From Aliarcobacter sp. (lineage in GTDB: Bacteria > Campylobacterota > Campylobacteria > Campylobacterales > Arcobacteraceae): a stretch of 12,649 bases of DNA. The DNA is taken from the NCBI GenBank assembly GCA_017996075.1, contig JAGOHQ010000010.1, positions 1-12,649 on the forward strand, given 5' to 3'. Made by a program: the position numbers and the translations under genes. A model generated the notes under the pieces. The model made no database searches and was not told the DNA's origin. It was given only the letters and a program-made list of their open reading frames with translations. Positions 1 to 6,110 of the stretch are shown piece by piece (the stretch's first letter is position 1; every line of letters starts with the position of its first letter).

Positions 1-116
1 TTTTCATTTAAAAAGTTACTATTTTTCAATAACTCTTCTTTATCAATATTTATTTTATTATTAAATTTTCTCTCTATTGATTTTTTTGCTATATTTATTA
101 ATATATCTTTATCCAT
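1..116 (-). CDS. AMMECR1-like protein (AmmeMemoRadiSam system protein A), N-terminal fragment
   Basis: This is the first 38 codons of a gene that runs off the left edge. It reads from an ATG at 114-116 (MDKDILINIAKKSIERKF...), with a good ribosome binding site (AGGAG, complement of 123-127). The pattern of a short 'LL.IA..SIE.KF' helix followed by 'IDKEELLK' resembles the start of AMMECR1-domain proteins, which in bacteria accompany the Memo and radical-SAM proteins of the AmmeMemoRadiSam set. The diagnostic core (an LRGCIGS-like motif) lies outside the window, so the family call rests on a short resemblance only. The gene is divergent from the nitric oxide reductase operon, and its promoter must lie in the shared control region. 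A TATACT box (complement of 155-160) is a possible -10 element. No functional link to denitrification can be seen. Confidence 0.5.
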   Translation of the reverse strand, partial: MDKDILINIAKKSIERKFNNKINIDKEELLKNSNFLNE

Positions 117-166
117 TGTAATCTCCTATTTTTTTATAAAGCACTTGCAATTTTAGTATAAATATG

Positions 167-182
167 ATTGATTATAATCAAT
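167..182. promoter_or_regulatory. FNR/CRP-family operator (perfect palindrome)
   Basis: The sequence ATTGATTATAATCAAT is a perfect 16-bp palindrome containing TTGAT-N4-ATCAA, the canonical site for FNR-type regulators (FNR, ANR, DNR, NNR and relatives in Campylobacterota). Its centre lies at 174.5. If transcription starts at about 216, seven bases after the TATAAT box at 204-209, the centre is at -41.5, the standard class II activator position. There is no -35 hexamer, as expected for an activator-dependent promoter. The site fits induction of the norCB operon by low oxygen or NO. Which regulator binds cannot be told from this DNA, because no regulator gene lies in the window. Confidence 0.85.
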
Positions 183-203
183 ATAGCAATATTTTTTCTC
201 GTA

Positions 204-209
204 TATAAT
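204..209 (+). promoter_or_regulatory. -10 box of the norCB operon promoter
   Basis: A consensus TATAAT lies about 40 bases upstream of the first operon gene and 22 bases after the FNR-type palindrome. The predicted start at about 216 gives a 5' leader of about 33 bases, which ends in the AGGAG ribosome binding site of the gene at 249. The start site is inferred from spacing only. Confidence 0.7.
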
Positions 210-248
210 GCATTTAGATAAAAATATTTGAAGTAATAGGAGTCGAAA

Positions 249-578
249 ATGTTAGGTGAAGTAGTTAGGAATAGACCTGAAATTGCCTTGGATGATTTTT
301 TACCTATATTTTTATCATCGTCTTTAGTACTTGTTTTTGGTGCTTTATTTGTAGGTATTTATACTTTAGTAAAAATGGGTTATTTAAAAAAGTTTTATAT
401 GCCTTTTGCATATCTTTTTTGGATACTTCAAGCTTACTGTATGTATTTTATGGCTACAAGACTTCAAGTAGGAGATTTTGTTGGGAAAGTTTTATTTATC
501 ACTATGATAGCTTATCTTACTTTACCTCATCTTTATTACTATTTGAACAGCAAAGCAGAAGAAGAGTATGAAAATTAA
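249..578 (+). CDS. Small three-helix membrane protein, first gene of the nor operon (unknown function)
   Basis: This 109-residue protein has three hydrophobic segments at about residues 18-41, 48-69 and 76-98, a short polar N-terminus, and an acidic tail (AEEEYEN). It has no haem-binding CxxCH, so it is not itself a cytochrome c. The ATG is preceded by AGGAG at a normal distance. It is the first gene behind the FNR-type promoter, and norC starts 21 bases after its stop codon, so co-transcription with norCB is very likely. Small membrane proteins accompany NO reductases elsewhere (NorF in Paracoccus, NorH in Thermus). I could not recognise a sequence relation to them, so any role in assembling or supporting NorCB is inferred from position. 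The gene itself is clearly real by spacing, ribosome binding site and composition. Confidence 0.85.
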   Translation: MLGEVVRNRPEIALDDFLPIFLSSSLVLVFGALFVGIYTLVKMGYLKKFYMPFAYLFWILQAYCMYFMATRLQVGDFVGKVLFITMIAYLTLPHLYYYLNSKAEEEYEN

Positions 579-599
579 TAAAAAAGGGGGAAGGTAGCA

Positions 600-1247
600 A
601 TGTCTAAAAAAGTGTCTGTATGGACAGATAATCGTTTTTGGCAAAGATCAGCTGCTTGGGTTACTGGTGTAGCTGCCATGTTACTAATTTGGCTAACTTT
701 TGACAGTATGAGTCAAATTAAAATGGGTTCGCAAGAGGATCTTAGTAGTGGGATAACAAAAAGAGTTCCATCTCCAACTGTTATAAACTATAAAGTTTCT
801 TATGAATTTAGCGAAAAAAGAGGTCATGAAGTACCTGTAATTGGAGAAAAAGAGAAATTCTTTGGAAGAGATGATTACAGCGAGGAAGAAGCTATGGCTT
901 TATTAAATTTGGGTAAATTAGCTTCTCAAACTAAAAACTGTATGAATTGTCATACTTTACTTGGAAATGGTGCATACTATGCTCCTGATTTAACTAAAGC
1001 TTGGCTTGATCCTATGTGGGATTCATATATGCTTAGAATGGGAAAAGCTTCAAAAGAAGAGGCTATAGCTGAATTTTTACAACATCCATCTGATAATCCA
1101 TCAAATGAGAGAATGATGCCAAATCTTGGTATCACAGCAGATGAAGCAAAAGGTTTAGTGGCATTTTTAAAACATATGTCATCAATAGATACAAATGGTT
1201 TCCCTAGAAACTTTGGGAAAATCGAAGGAGGAATTCATGGTAGATAA
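600..1247 (+). CDS. norC: Nitric oxide reductase subunit C (membrane-anchored cytochrome c)
   Basis: NorC is the electron-input subunit of cytochrome c-dependent NO reductase (2 NO to N2O), anchored in the inner membrane with its haem in the periplasm. The 215-residue protein has an N-terminal membrane helix (about residues 17-35). The haem c motif is CMNCH at 114-118, followed by the NorC-typical LLGNGAYYAPDL. A Met ligand lies in RMMPNLG (171-177), and the end (HMSSIDTNGFPRN) matches the conserved NorC C-terminus. It is longer than the usual ~150 residues because about 50-60 extra residues (about 45-100) lie between the anchor and the haem domain. The ribosome binding site is the purine run at 584-594. 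The gene overlaps the start of norB by 11 bases, which suggests translational coupling. Confidence 0.96.
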   Translation: MSKKVSVWTDNRFWQRSAAWVTGVAAMLLIWLTFDSMSQIKMGSQEDLSSGITKRVPSPTVINYKVSYEFSEKRGHEVPVIGEKEKFFGRDDYSEEEAMALLNLGKLASQTKNCMNCHTLLGNGAYYAPDLTKAWLDPMWDSYMLRMGKASKEEAIAEFLQHPSDNPSNERMMPNLGITADEAKGLVAFLKHMSSIDTNGFPRNFGKIEGGIHGR

Positions 1248-2652
1248 TATGAAATCTCAATCTAAACAGTTAGGAAAAATGTATTTTACAGTTGCAGCAA
1301 TACTTTTTGGTGCACAAATACTATTTGGTCTAATTGCTGGGACTCAGTTTGTATATAGTGGATTTTTATTTGAACTATTGGATTTCAATGTTGCTAGAAT
1401 GGTACATATAAATGCTTTAGTTGTTTGGCTTTTATATGCAATGATTGGTTCTGTTTACTATTTACTTCCTGATGAGACAAAAATAGAAACTGTTGGAATT
1501 GGTTTGGGAAAACTTGGATTTTATGTACTAACTTTAGCTGTTACAGTTGTAGTTTTAGTATATATTTTAGTTCAAGTAGGACCTGCAAATGAGCTATCTA
1601 TTTGGCTAATTCACGAAGGAAGAGAGTATATTGAAGCTCCTAGATGGGCTGATATTGGTATAGTTGTTGTTGTTTTAATCTTTTTAGCAAATGTTTATTT
1701 AACTGCAATAAAAGGTGAAAGAACTGGAATTGTTACAGTATTAATGGCTGATTTACTTGCTCTTGCTGGATTATATCTTGCTGGAATGTTCTATACAAAT
1801 AATATCTCTATTGACCAATATTGGTGGTGGTGGGTAATTCACCTATGGGTTGAGGCTACTTGGGAAGTATTTGTTGCAGCTGTAATTGGTTGGGCATTAA
1901 TTAAAGTAATTGGTGCAAATAGACAAATTGTTGAAATGTGGTTATGGATTGAAGTAGCGATGCTATTTGGTTCTGGAATTTTGGGAATCGGTCACCACTA
2001 TTTCTGGATCGGAACACCTGAATATTGGTGGGAAATTGGAGCTTTATTCTCAGCACTTGAACCTGTACCTTTAGTTGCAATGTTTGTGCATGTTATGTAC
2101 GATTGGGGAAAAGAGAAAGGTCATCAAGAAGCATCTGGTGGAAAAGCTCAAATGAACAATACTCCAGCTTTTTTATGGTTTTGTGCAAGTGCCTTTGGTA
2201 ACTTTTTAGGTGCTGGTGTTTGGGGATTTTTCCACACATTACCACAAATGAATATTTACACTCACGGTACACAATTTACATCAGCTCACGGTCACTTAGC
2301 TTTCTTTGGAGCATTTGCAATGGCAATGATTGCAATGTTTTATATGGGAGTTCAAGGTACTAAAAAAGAGTTAAAGATGACAAGTCTTACAAAATGGGGA
2401 TTTGCTTTAATAACTATGGGAGTTGTTGGAATGACAGTAGCTTTAACTATCGCTGGATATGGTCAAGTTATGATTGAAAGAGCGCAGTTTGGTGCGACTT
2501 GGGAAGCATATTTTATTGGTCAAAGTAGTGTTTGGTTTAAACAAGCTATGGGTTGGAGATTAGCTATGGGACTTGTTACATTTGTAGGTTTCTTATTTTT
2601 AGTAATTGATTTACTAACAATAAAAAATGCAAAAATAAATCAAGAATCATAA
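1237..2652 (+). CDS. norB: Nitric oxide reductase subunit B (catalytic)
   Basis: NorB is the haem b / haem b3-FeB catalytic subunit of cNOR, a member of the haem-copper oxidase superfamily with about 12 membrane helices. The 471-residue chain shows the expected ligands: H57 (low-spin haem b), H202 and H253-H254 (FeB), H351 and H353 in the HGH motif (haems b3 and b). The NOR-specific glutamates are E206 in the HLWVEATWE stretch and E275 in FSALEPVPL. It lacks the N-terminal cytochrome-like extension of quinol-dependent qNOR, which agrees with a separate norC. I start it at the ATG at 1237 because AAGGAGG (1225-1231) lies five bases upstream. An in-frame start at 1195 would add 14 unconserved residues inside norC. 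It is followed 12 bases later by a microprotein gene. Confidence 0.97.
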   Translation: MVDNMKSQSKQLGKMYFTVAAILFGAQILFGLIAGTQFVYSGFLFELLDFNVARMVHINALVVWLLYAMIGSVYYLLPDETKIETVGIGLGKLGFYVLTLAVTVVVLVYILVQVGPANELSIWLIHEGREYIEAPRWADIGIVVVVLIFLANVYLTAIKGERTGIVTVLMADLLALAGLYLAGMFYTNNISIDQYWWWWVIHLWVEATWEVFVAAVIGWALIKVIGANRQIVEMWLWIEVAMLFGSGILGIGHHYFWIGTPEYWWEIGALFSALEPVPLVAMFVHVMYDWGKEKGHQEASGGKAQMNNTPAFLWFCASAFGNFLGAGVWGFFHTLPQMNIYTHGTQFTSAHGHLAFFGAFAMAMIAMFYMGVQGTKKELKMTSLTKWGFALITMGVVGMTVALTIAGYGQVMIERAQFGATWEAYFIGQSSVWFKQAMGWRLAMGLVTFVGFLFLVIDLLTIKNAKINQES

Positions 2653-2664
2653 AAGGAGGTAATT

Positions 2665-2826
2665 ATGTTTACAGAATTTACAGATATTGTTCCAAGTTTT
2701 TTTGGATGGTTAAATCAAGGTCCTATGACTTTGACACTATTTTTACACAGTGCAATAGTTCTTCCAATGTATTTTATATACAAACAAGAGAAGAAAAGAC
2801 TAGAGAGTGAAAATAAAGGCAAGTAA
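2665..2826 (+). CDS. 53-residue single-helix membrane protein after norB (unknown)
   Basis: This short open frame starts at an ATG with one of the strongest ribosome binding sites in the window (AAAAGGAGGT, 2651-2660), 12 bases after the norB stop. It encodes 53 residues: a polar-aromatic N-terminus (MFTEFTDIVPSFFGWLNQGP), one hydrophobic helix at about residues 21-39, and a charged tail rich in Lys and Glu (YKQEKKRLESENKGK). This layout resembles the small accessory subunits of haem-copper enzymes such as CcoQ of cbb3 oxidase. That is an analogy of architecture, not recognised homology. Position and ribosome binding site make it a likely fourth product of the nor operon, possibly a NorCB-associated subunit. 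It is short enough to be missed by length-filtered gene calling. Confidence 0.8.
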   Translation: MFTEFTDIVPSFFGWLNQGPMTLTLFLHSAIVLPMYFIYKQEKKRLESENKGK

Positions 2827-2857
2827 AGTTTTATAGTGGTAAAGCACTATAAAACTT
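2826..2857 (+). terminator. Hairpin between the nor and nir operons (terminator-like, no U-tract)
   Basis: A perfect 13-bp stem (AAGTTTTATAGTG at 2826-2838 pairing with 2845-2857) encloses a 6-base loop. It begins at the last base of the microprotein stop codon. No run of T follows, so it is a poor intrinsic terminator. It could instead protect the 3' end of the nor message, or attenuate read-through into nirS. Confidence 0.55.
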
Positions 2858-2907
2858 ACTAAACTATTGTTTGGTTGTATATCTATTTTATTAAAAGGGA
2901 GAAAAAG

Positions 2908-4560
2908 ATGAAATTAACAAAAGTTTTAAGTATGGTAGCAATTGCTAGCTTGGGTTTAACAACTGTTTCTATGGCTGAAGAAATAAAATTAACTGAAGAG
3001 CAGATGAAAGATGCCAATCAAGTCTATTTTGATAGATGTGCTGGTTGTCATGGAATGCTAAGAAAAGGAGCTTTAGGTCCTACACTTGAAGCAAAAGAGA
3101 TGAAAACTAGAGGTACTGAGTATCTAAAAACAATAATTCATGAAGGAACTCCTGGTGGAATGCCAGATTGGGGAAAATCTGGTGAATTAACAGCTGCTCA
3201 AACTGAATTAATGGCAAAATATATTCAAGTAGAGGCTCAAACTCCACCTGAAAAATCTATTGCTGATATGAAAAAATCTCATAAAGTTTTAGTTCCTGTA
3301 AAAGATAGACCAACAAAACCAGAAGCTGGTGCTGAAAACTGGAAAGATTATTTCTCAATAATTTTAAGAGATGTTGGACAAATTGCTATTATTGATGGAA
3401 AAACAAAGGAGATTAAATCTGTTGTTCCATCTGGATTTGCAACACACATTACAAGAACAAGTGCATCTGGAAGATATATGTATGTTATTGGTAGAGATGG
3501 AAAAGCATCTATGATTGATATGTGGATGAAAGAGCCTAAAAATGTTGCAGAAATTCAAGTTTGTAACGATGCTAGAGCAATTGATACATCAAAACATAAA
3601 GATTATCTTGATAAATATGCCGTTGTTGGTTGTTATTGGCCACCATCAATTGTTACTTTAGAAGCAGATACACTTGAGCCATTAAAAATTATTGCAACAG
3701 GAAGCTACACTTATGATCAAAATGAGTATTTAAGAGAAGCTAGAGTTGCTGCAATTATTGCATCTCATGATAAACCAGAATGGGTAATTAATATTAAAGA
3801 GACAGGTCAAGTTTGGTTATATGACTATTCAAATGTTAAAAATCCAAAAATTACAATGGTTGAAGCTGAAAGATTTTTACACGATGGTGGTTGGGATTTA
3901 TCAAAAAGATATTTCTTAACAGCTGCAAATGCTAGAGATGTTATATCTGTTATTGATACAAAAGAGGGAAAATTAGTTGCTAATATTCCATCTCAAGGTA
4001 ACAAACCACATCCAGGACGTGGAGTAAATGTAGATCATCCTAAATATGGAGCATTATGGGGTTCAGGACACATTGGTTCAAATGATATAATCTTTATTGG
4101 AACAGATCCTGTAAAACATCCAAAAAATGCTTGGAAAGTTGTGAAAAAAATCCAACTACCAGGTGAAGGTGGAGGAAACTTGTTTGTAAAAGGACATCCA
4201 AATTCACAATATATCTTTGCTGATAGACCTGTTCATCCAGATAGAAAGTTACAAACATCAATATATGTAATTGATAGAGATAAACTTGAAATTGTAAAAA
4301 CTATACAAATACCTGAAAAATATCTTCCTTCTGTAAAAGTTGGAGATAAAACTGTAGAATCAAGAGGACCTGTTCATTTTGAATTCAATGCAGATGGTAC
4401 TGAGGTTTGGACAAGTATTTGGGGTAACAAAGAGGTTGCAACTGCTATTTTAATTTACGATACAAAAACATTGGAACTAAAAAAAGCAATTGAAGACCCA
4501 AGAATTAAAACACCTACTGGTAAGTTTAATGTTACAAACACTATGAAAGATGTTTATTAA
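2908..4560 (+). CDS. nirS: Cytochrome cd1 nitrite reductase
   Basis: NirS reduces nitrite to NO in the periplasm. The 550-residue precursor has a Sec signal peptide (about residues 1-23, ending VSMA before EE). An N-terminal cytochrome c domain carries CAGCH (44-48) and its Met ligand M85 (GTPGGMPDWG). An eight-bladed d1 propeller follows, with the proximal haem d1 ligand H180 (FATHITRTSASGRY) and the two catalytic distal histidines H325 (HDGGWD) and H368 (KPHPGRG). Length and motifs match the family, so it looks fully functional. I start it at the ATG at 2908, preceded by AAGGGAG (2895-2901). An in-frame TTG at 2875 would place 11 charged and aromatic residues before the signal peptide. No FNR-type palindrome is visible in the short gap upstream, so it may depend partly on read-through from the nor promoter. 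Confidence 0.98.
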   Translation: MKLTKVLSMVAIASLGLTTVSMAEEIKLTEEQMKDANQVYFDRCAGCHGMLRKGALGPTLEAKEMKTRGTEYLKTIIHEGTPGGMPDWGKSGELTAAQTELMAKYIQVEAQTPPEKSIADMKKSHKVLVPVKDRPTKPEAGAENWKDYFSIILRDVGQIAIIDGKTKEIKSVVPSGFATHITRTSASGRYMYVIGRDGKASMIDMWMKEPKNVAEIQVCNDARAIDTSKHKDYLDKYAVVGCYWPPSIVTLEADTLEPLKIIATGSYTYDQNEYLREARVAAIIASHDKPEWVINIKETGQVWLYDYSNVKNPKITMVEAERFLHDGGWDLSKRYFLTAANARDVISVIDTKEGKLVANIPSQGNKPHPGRGVNVDHPKYGALWGSGHIGSNDIIFIGTDPVKHPKNAWKVVKKIQLPGEGGGNLFVKGHPNSQYIFADRPVHPDRKLQTSIYVIDRDKLEIVKTIQIPEKYLPSVKVGDKTVESRGPVHFEFNADGTEVWTSIWGNKEVATAILIYDTKTLELKKAIEDPRIKTPTGKFNVTNTMKDVY

Positions 4561-4568
4561 AAAAAGAG

Positions 4569-4595
4569 TATCAAGCCCTAGGGCTTGATATTTTT
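4569..4595 (+). terminator. Intrinsic terminator after nirS (probably leaky)
   Basis: A perfect inverted repeat at 4569-4590 (arm TATCAAGCCC, CTAG at the loop) is followed by TTTTT, starting 8 bases after the nirS stop. It is the best rho-independent terminator in the window. The next gene starts only 26 bases after the T-run with no clear promoter between, so partial termination (high nirS, lower biogenesis genes) is the simplest reading. Confidence 0.85.
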
Positions 4596-4620
4596 ATATC
4601 TATTTTCTTTGGGAGCTCTT

Positions 4621-4965
4621 ATGACACTCTTATCAAACATATTAAAAATATCAATTTTCACAATCTTTTTTTTAAGCAATATTTTCGCACAAATCGATGG
4701 AGCTACAGCACATATGGTTGAAGCATTACCTAAAAAAGAGATAGGAAAAGAGTTGTATAATAAATATTGTATATCTTGTCATCATGAAAATAGATTAGGG
4801 GTAAATGGAGTTTCAATACTTCCAAGTAATCTTGAAAAATATATTGAAAAAGATTTAGTACAAAAGATAAAAAATGGGTTTCCACAAACTTTAATGCCAA
4901 AATATGATTTTTTATCTCTATATGAACTACACCAAATAGCAAGATATTTAAAATCTCCACTATAA
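4621..4965 (+). CDS. Small periplasmic cytochrome c, NirC / NirN N-terminal domain type
   Basis: This 114-residue c-type cytochrome has a signal peptide (about residues 1-23, hydrophobic core ISIFTIFFLSNIFA), one haem motif CISCH (50-54, followed by HEN) and a probable Met ligand M92 (QTLMPKY). The stretch after the haem (RLGVNGVSILPSNL) resembles the 'RLGG.GP.LLPENL' pattern I associate with NirC and the cytochrome domain of NirN, which act late in haem d1 maturation. That link is from memory and untested. The alternative is an electron donor to NirS (NirM-like). I start it at the ATG at 4621 with GGGAGC at 4611-4616. An in-frame TTG at 4585 lies within the terminator hairpin and is rejected. 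It follows nirS and precedes the parvulin by 14 bases. Confidence 0.85.
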   Translation: MTLLSNILKISIFTIFFLSNIFAQIDGATAHMVEALPKKEIGKELYNKYCISCHHENRLGVNGVSILPSNLEKYIEKDLVQKIKNGFPQTLMPKYDFLSLYELHQIARYLKSPL

Positions 4966-4979
4966 AACAAAGGAAAAAA

Positions 4980-5777
4980 ATGAAAACTATACTAGTAATT
5001 TTTGTTTTAGCTTTAAGCTTAAATGCCCAAACTTTAGCAACAGTAAATAATCAAGAGATAAAAGTTGAAGATGTAAACAACTTTTTAAAATCAACAGACC
5101 AAAATATGGATTATAATAAACTAGACAATAAAGCAAAAAATCTAACTCTTCATCAAACAATAGAAAAAACTCTTTTAATTCAAGAGGCACAAAAAGAGAA
5201 CCTTGATAAAACAGAAGAGTTTAAAAATACTATAGAAGATTTTAAGAACTCTTTATTAGTAGAATTTTTTATGAAAAATGAGTTTTCAAAGATAGAAATA
5301 TCAAAAAATGAAGTTGAAAACTACTATAACTCACATTTATATGAATTTCAACAAGATAAAAAATTAAAAGCTAGACATATTTTAGTTGAAAATATTAAAA
5401 CAGCTTCAGATATTATAAAAGAGCTTGAAAAATCAAAAAACAGAGAGCTTACATTTGTAGAACTAGCTAGTAAAAACTCTATTGATGGTTCAAGAGATAG
5501 TGGTGGAGAGTTAGGTTGGTTTTCTAAAGGTGATATGATAGATGAGTTTTGGGATGCAACTTTGAAATTAAAACCTAAAGAATTTACAAAAGAGCCTGTA
5601 AAATCGATGTTTGGTTACCATATCATATTTTTAGATGAAATTCAAGAACCTTTAACAATTAAATTAGACCAAGTTTATAGTAATATTGAAAATCAAATAA
5701 GAATGGATAAGTTTCAATCTGTAATTGATGAGAGAATTAAAAATATAAAAAAAGATGCAAAGATTATAATTAAATAA
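4980..5777 (+). CDS. Periplasmic parvulin-type peptidyl-prolyl isomerase (SurA/PEB4-like)
   Basis: This 265-residue secreted protein has a signal peptide (about residues 1-16, MKTILVIFVLALSLNA). A SurA-N-like helical chaperone region spans about residues 20-125 (ATVNNQEIKVEDVNNFL is the usual opening). One parvulin (PpiC) domain spans about 129-222, with ARHILVE, FVELASKNSIDGSRDSGGELGWFSKGDM and FGYHIIFLDE. The fold is that of Campylobacter PEB4-type folding factors, which isomerise prolyl bonds and chaperone periplasmic or outer-membrane proteins. Here it sits inside the nitrite reductase operon, between two cytochrome c genes, at short spacing (14 bases before, 24 after). A dedicated role in folding NirS, NirF or the cytochromes is inference from position. 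The ribosome binding site is AAAGGA, just upstream. Confidence 0.93.
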   Translation: MKTILVIFVLALSLNAQTLATVNNQEIKVEDVNNFLKSTDQNMDYNKLDNKAKNLTLHQTIEKTLLIQEAQKENLDKTEEFKNTIEDFKNSLLVEFFMKNEFSKIEISKNEVENYYNSHLYEFQQDKKLKARHILVENIKTASDIIKELEKSKNRELTFVELASKNSIDGSRDSGGELGWFSKGDMIDEFWDATLKLKPKEFTKEPVKSMFGYHIIFLDEIQEPLTIKLDQVYSNIENQIRMDKFQSVIDERIKNIKKDAKIIIK

Positions 5778-5801
5778 ATTTGCATAAAAAAGGGGTTTAT
5801 T

Positions 5802-6110
5802 GTGAGATATTTTTTTATATTGGTTTTACTATTTTGTATAAATCTACAAGCTTCACAAAATGATGGAGAGAAACTTTTTAAAAAGTATTGTTGGGGTTGC
5901 CATCATGAAACCTCAATGGCTTTTGGACCATCTTTTAATCAAATTGCAAACCAAAGAGATAGTGGACAAATTATTGCACATATTGTAAATCCAAAAAGTA
6001 ACTATCAATCTTTAGGATATAAAAGAACTGCAATGCCTGCATTTCCACAACTAAATGCTAAAGAGCTTCAGGATTTAACAAACTTTATTCTAAGCTTCAA
6101 GGATAAATAA
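5802..6110 (+). CDS. Small monohaem cytochrome c (c551/NirM- or NirC-like)
   Basis: This 102-residue secreted cytochrome c has a signal peptide (about residues 1-17, RYFFILVLLFCINLQA), haem motif CWGCH (30-34) and Met ligand M78 (TAMPAFPQL). It ends with a typical C-terminal helix (ELQDLTNFILSF). The KYCxxCHHE sequence around its haem is shared with the cytochrome at 4621-4965, so the two may be paralogues. Plausible roles are electron donor to NirS or a d1-maturation cytochrome; the sequence does not decide. It uses a GTG start (5802-5804) placed six bases after AGGGG (5791-5795). Its stop overlaps the nirJ start by one base (TAATG), implying translational coupling to nirJ and so favouring a maturation link. 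Confidence 0.88.
   Translation: MRYFFILVLLFCINLQASQNDGEKLFKKYCWGCHHETSMAFGPSFNQIANQRDSGQIIAHIVNPKSNYQSLGYKRTAMPAFPQLNAKELQDLTNFILSFKDK

Noticed and set aside
1195..1236. Upstream start for norB inside norC
   Set aside because: It would add 14 residues translated from the norC end. The ATG at 1237 has AAGGAGG at ideal spacing.
1237..2652. Quinol-dependent NO reductase (qNOR)
   Set aside because: The protein lacks the long N-terminal extension of qNOR and is paired with a separate haem c subunit, so it is cNOR.
3364..3558. Open frame on the minus strand inside nirS
   Set aside because: It is antisense to a fully conserved nirS region, has low-complexity Cys/Asn/Ser composition, and has no ribosome binding site.
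4730..5190. Three short minus-strand open frames opposite the first cytochrome and the parvulin
   Set aside because: They overlap genes with clear signal peptides and domain motifs and look like mirror images of AT-rich coding sequence.
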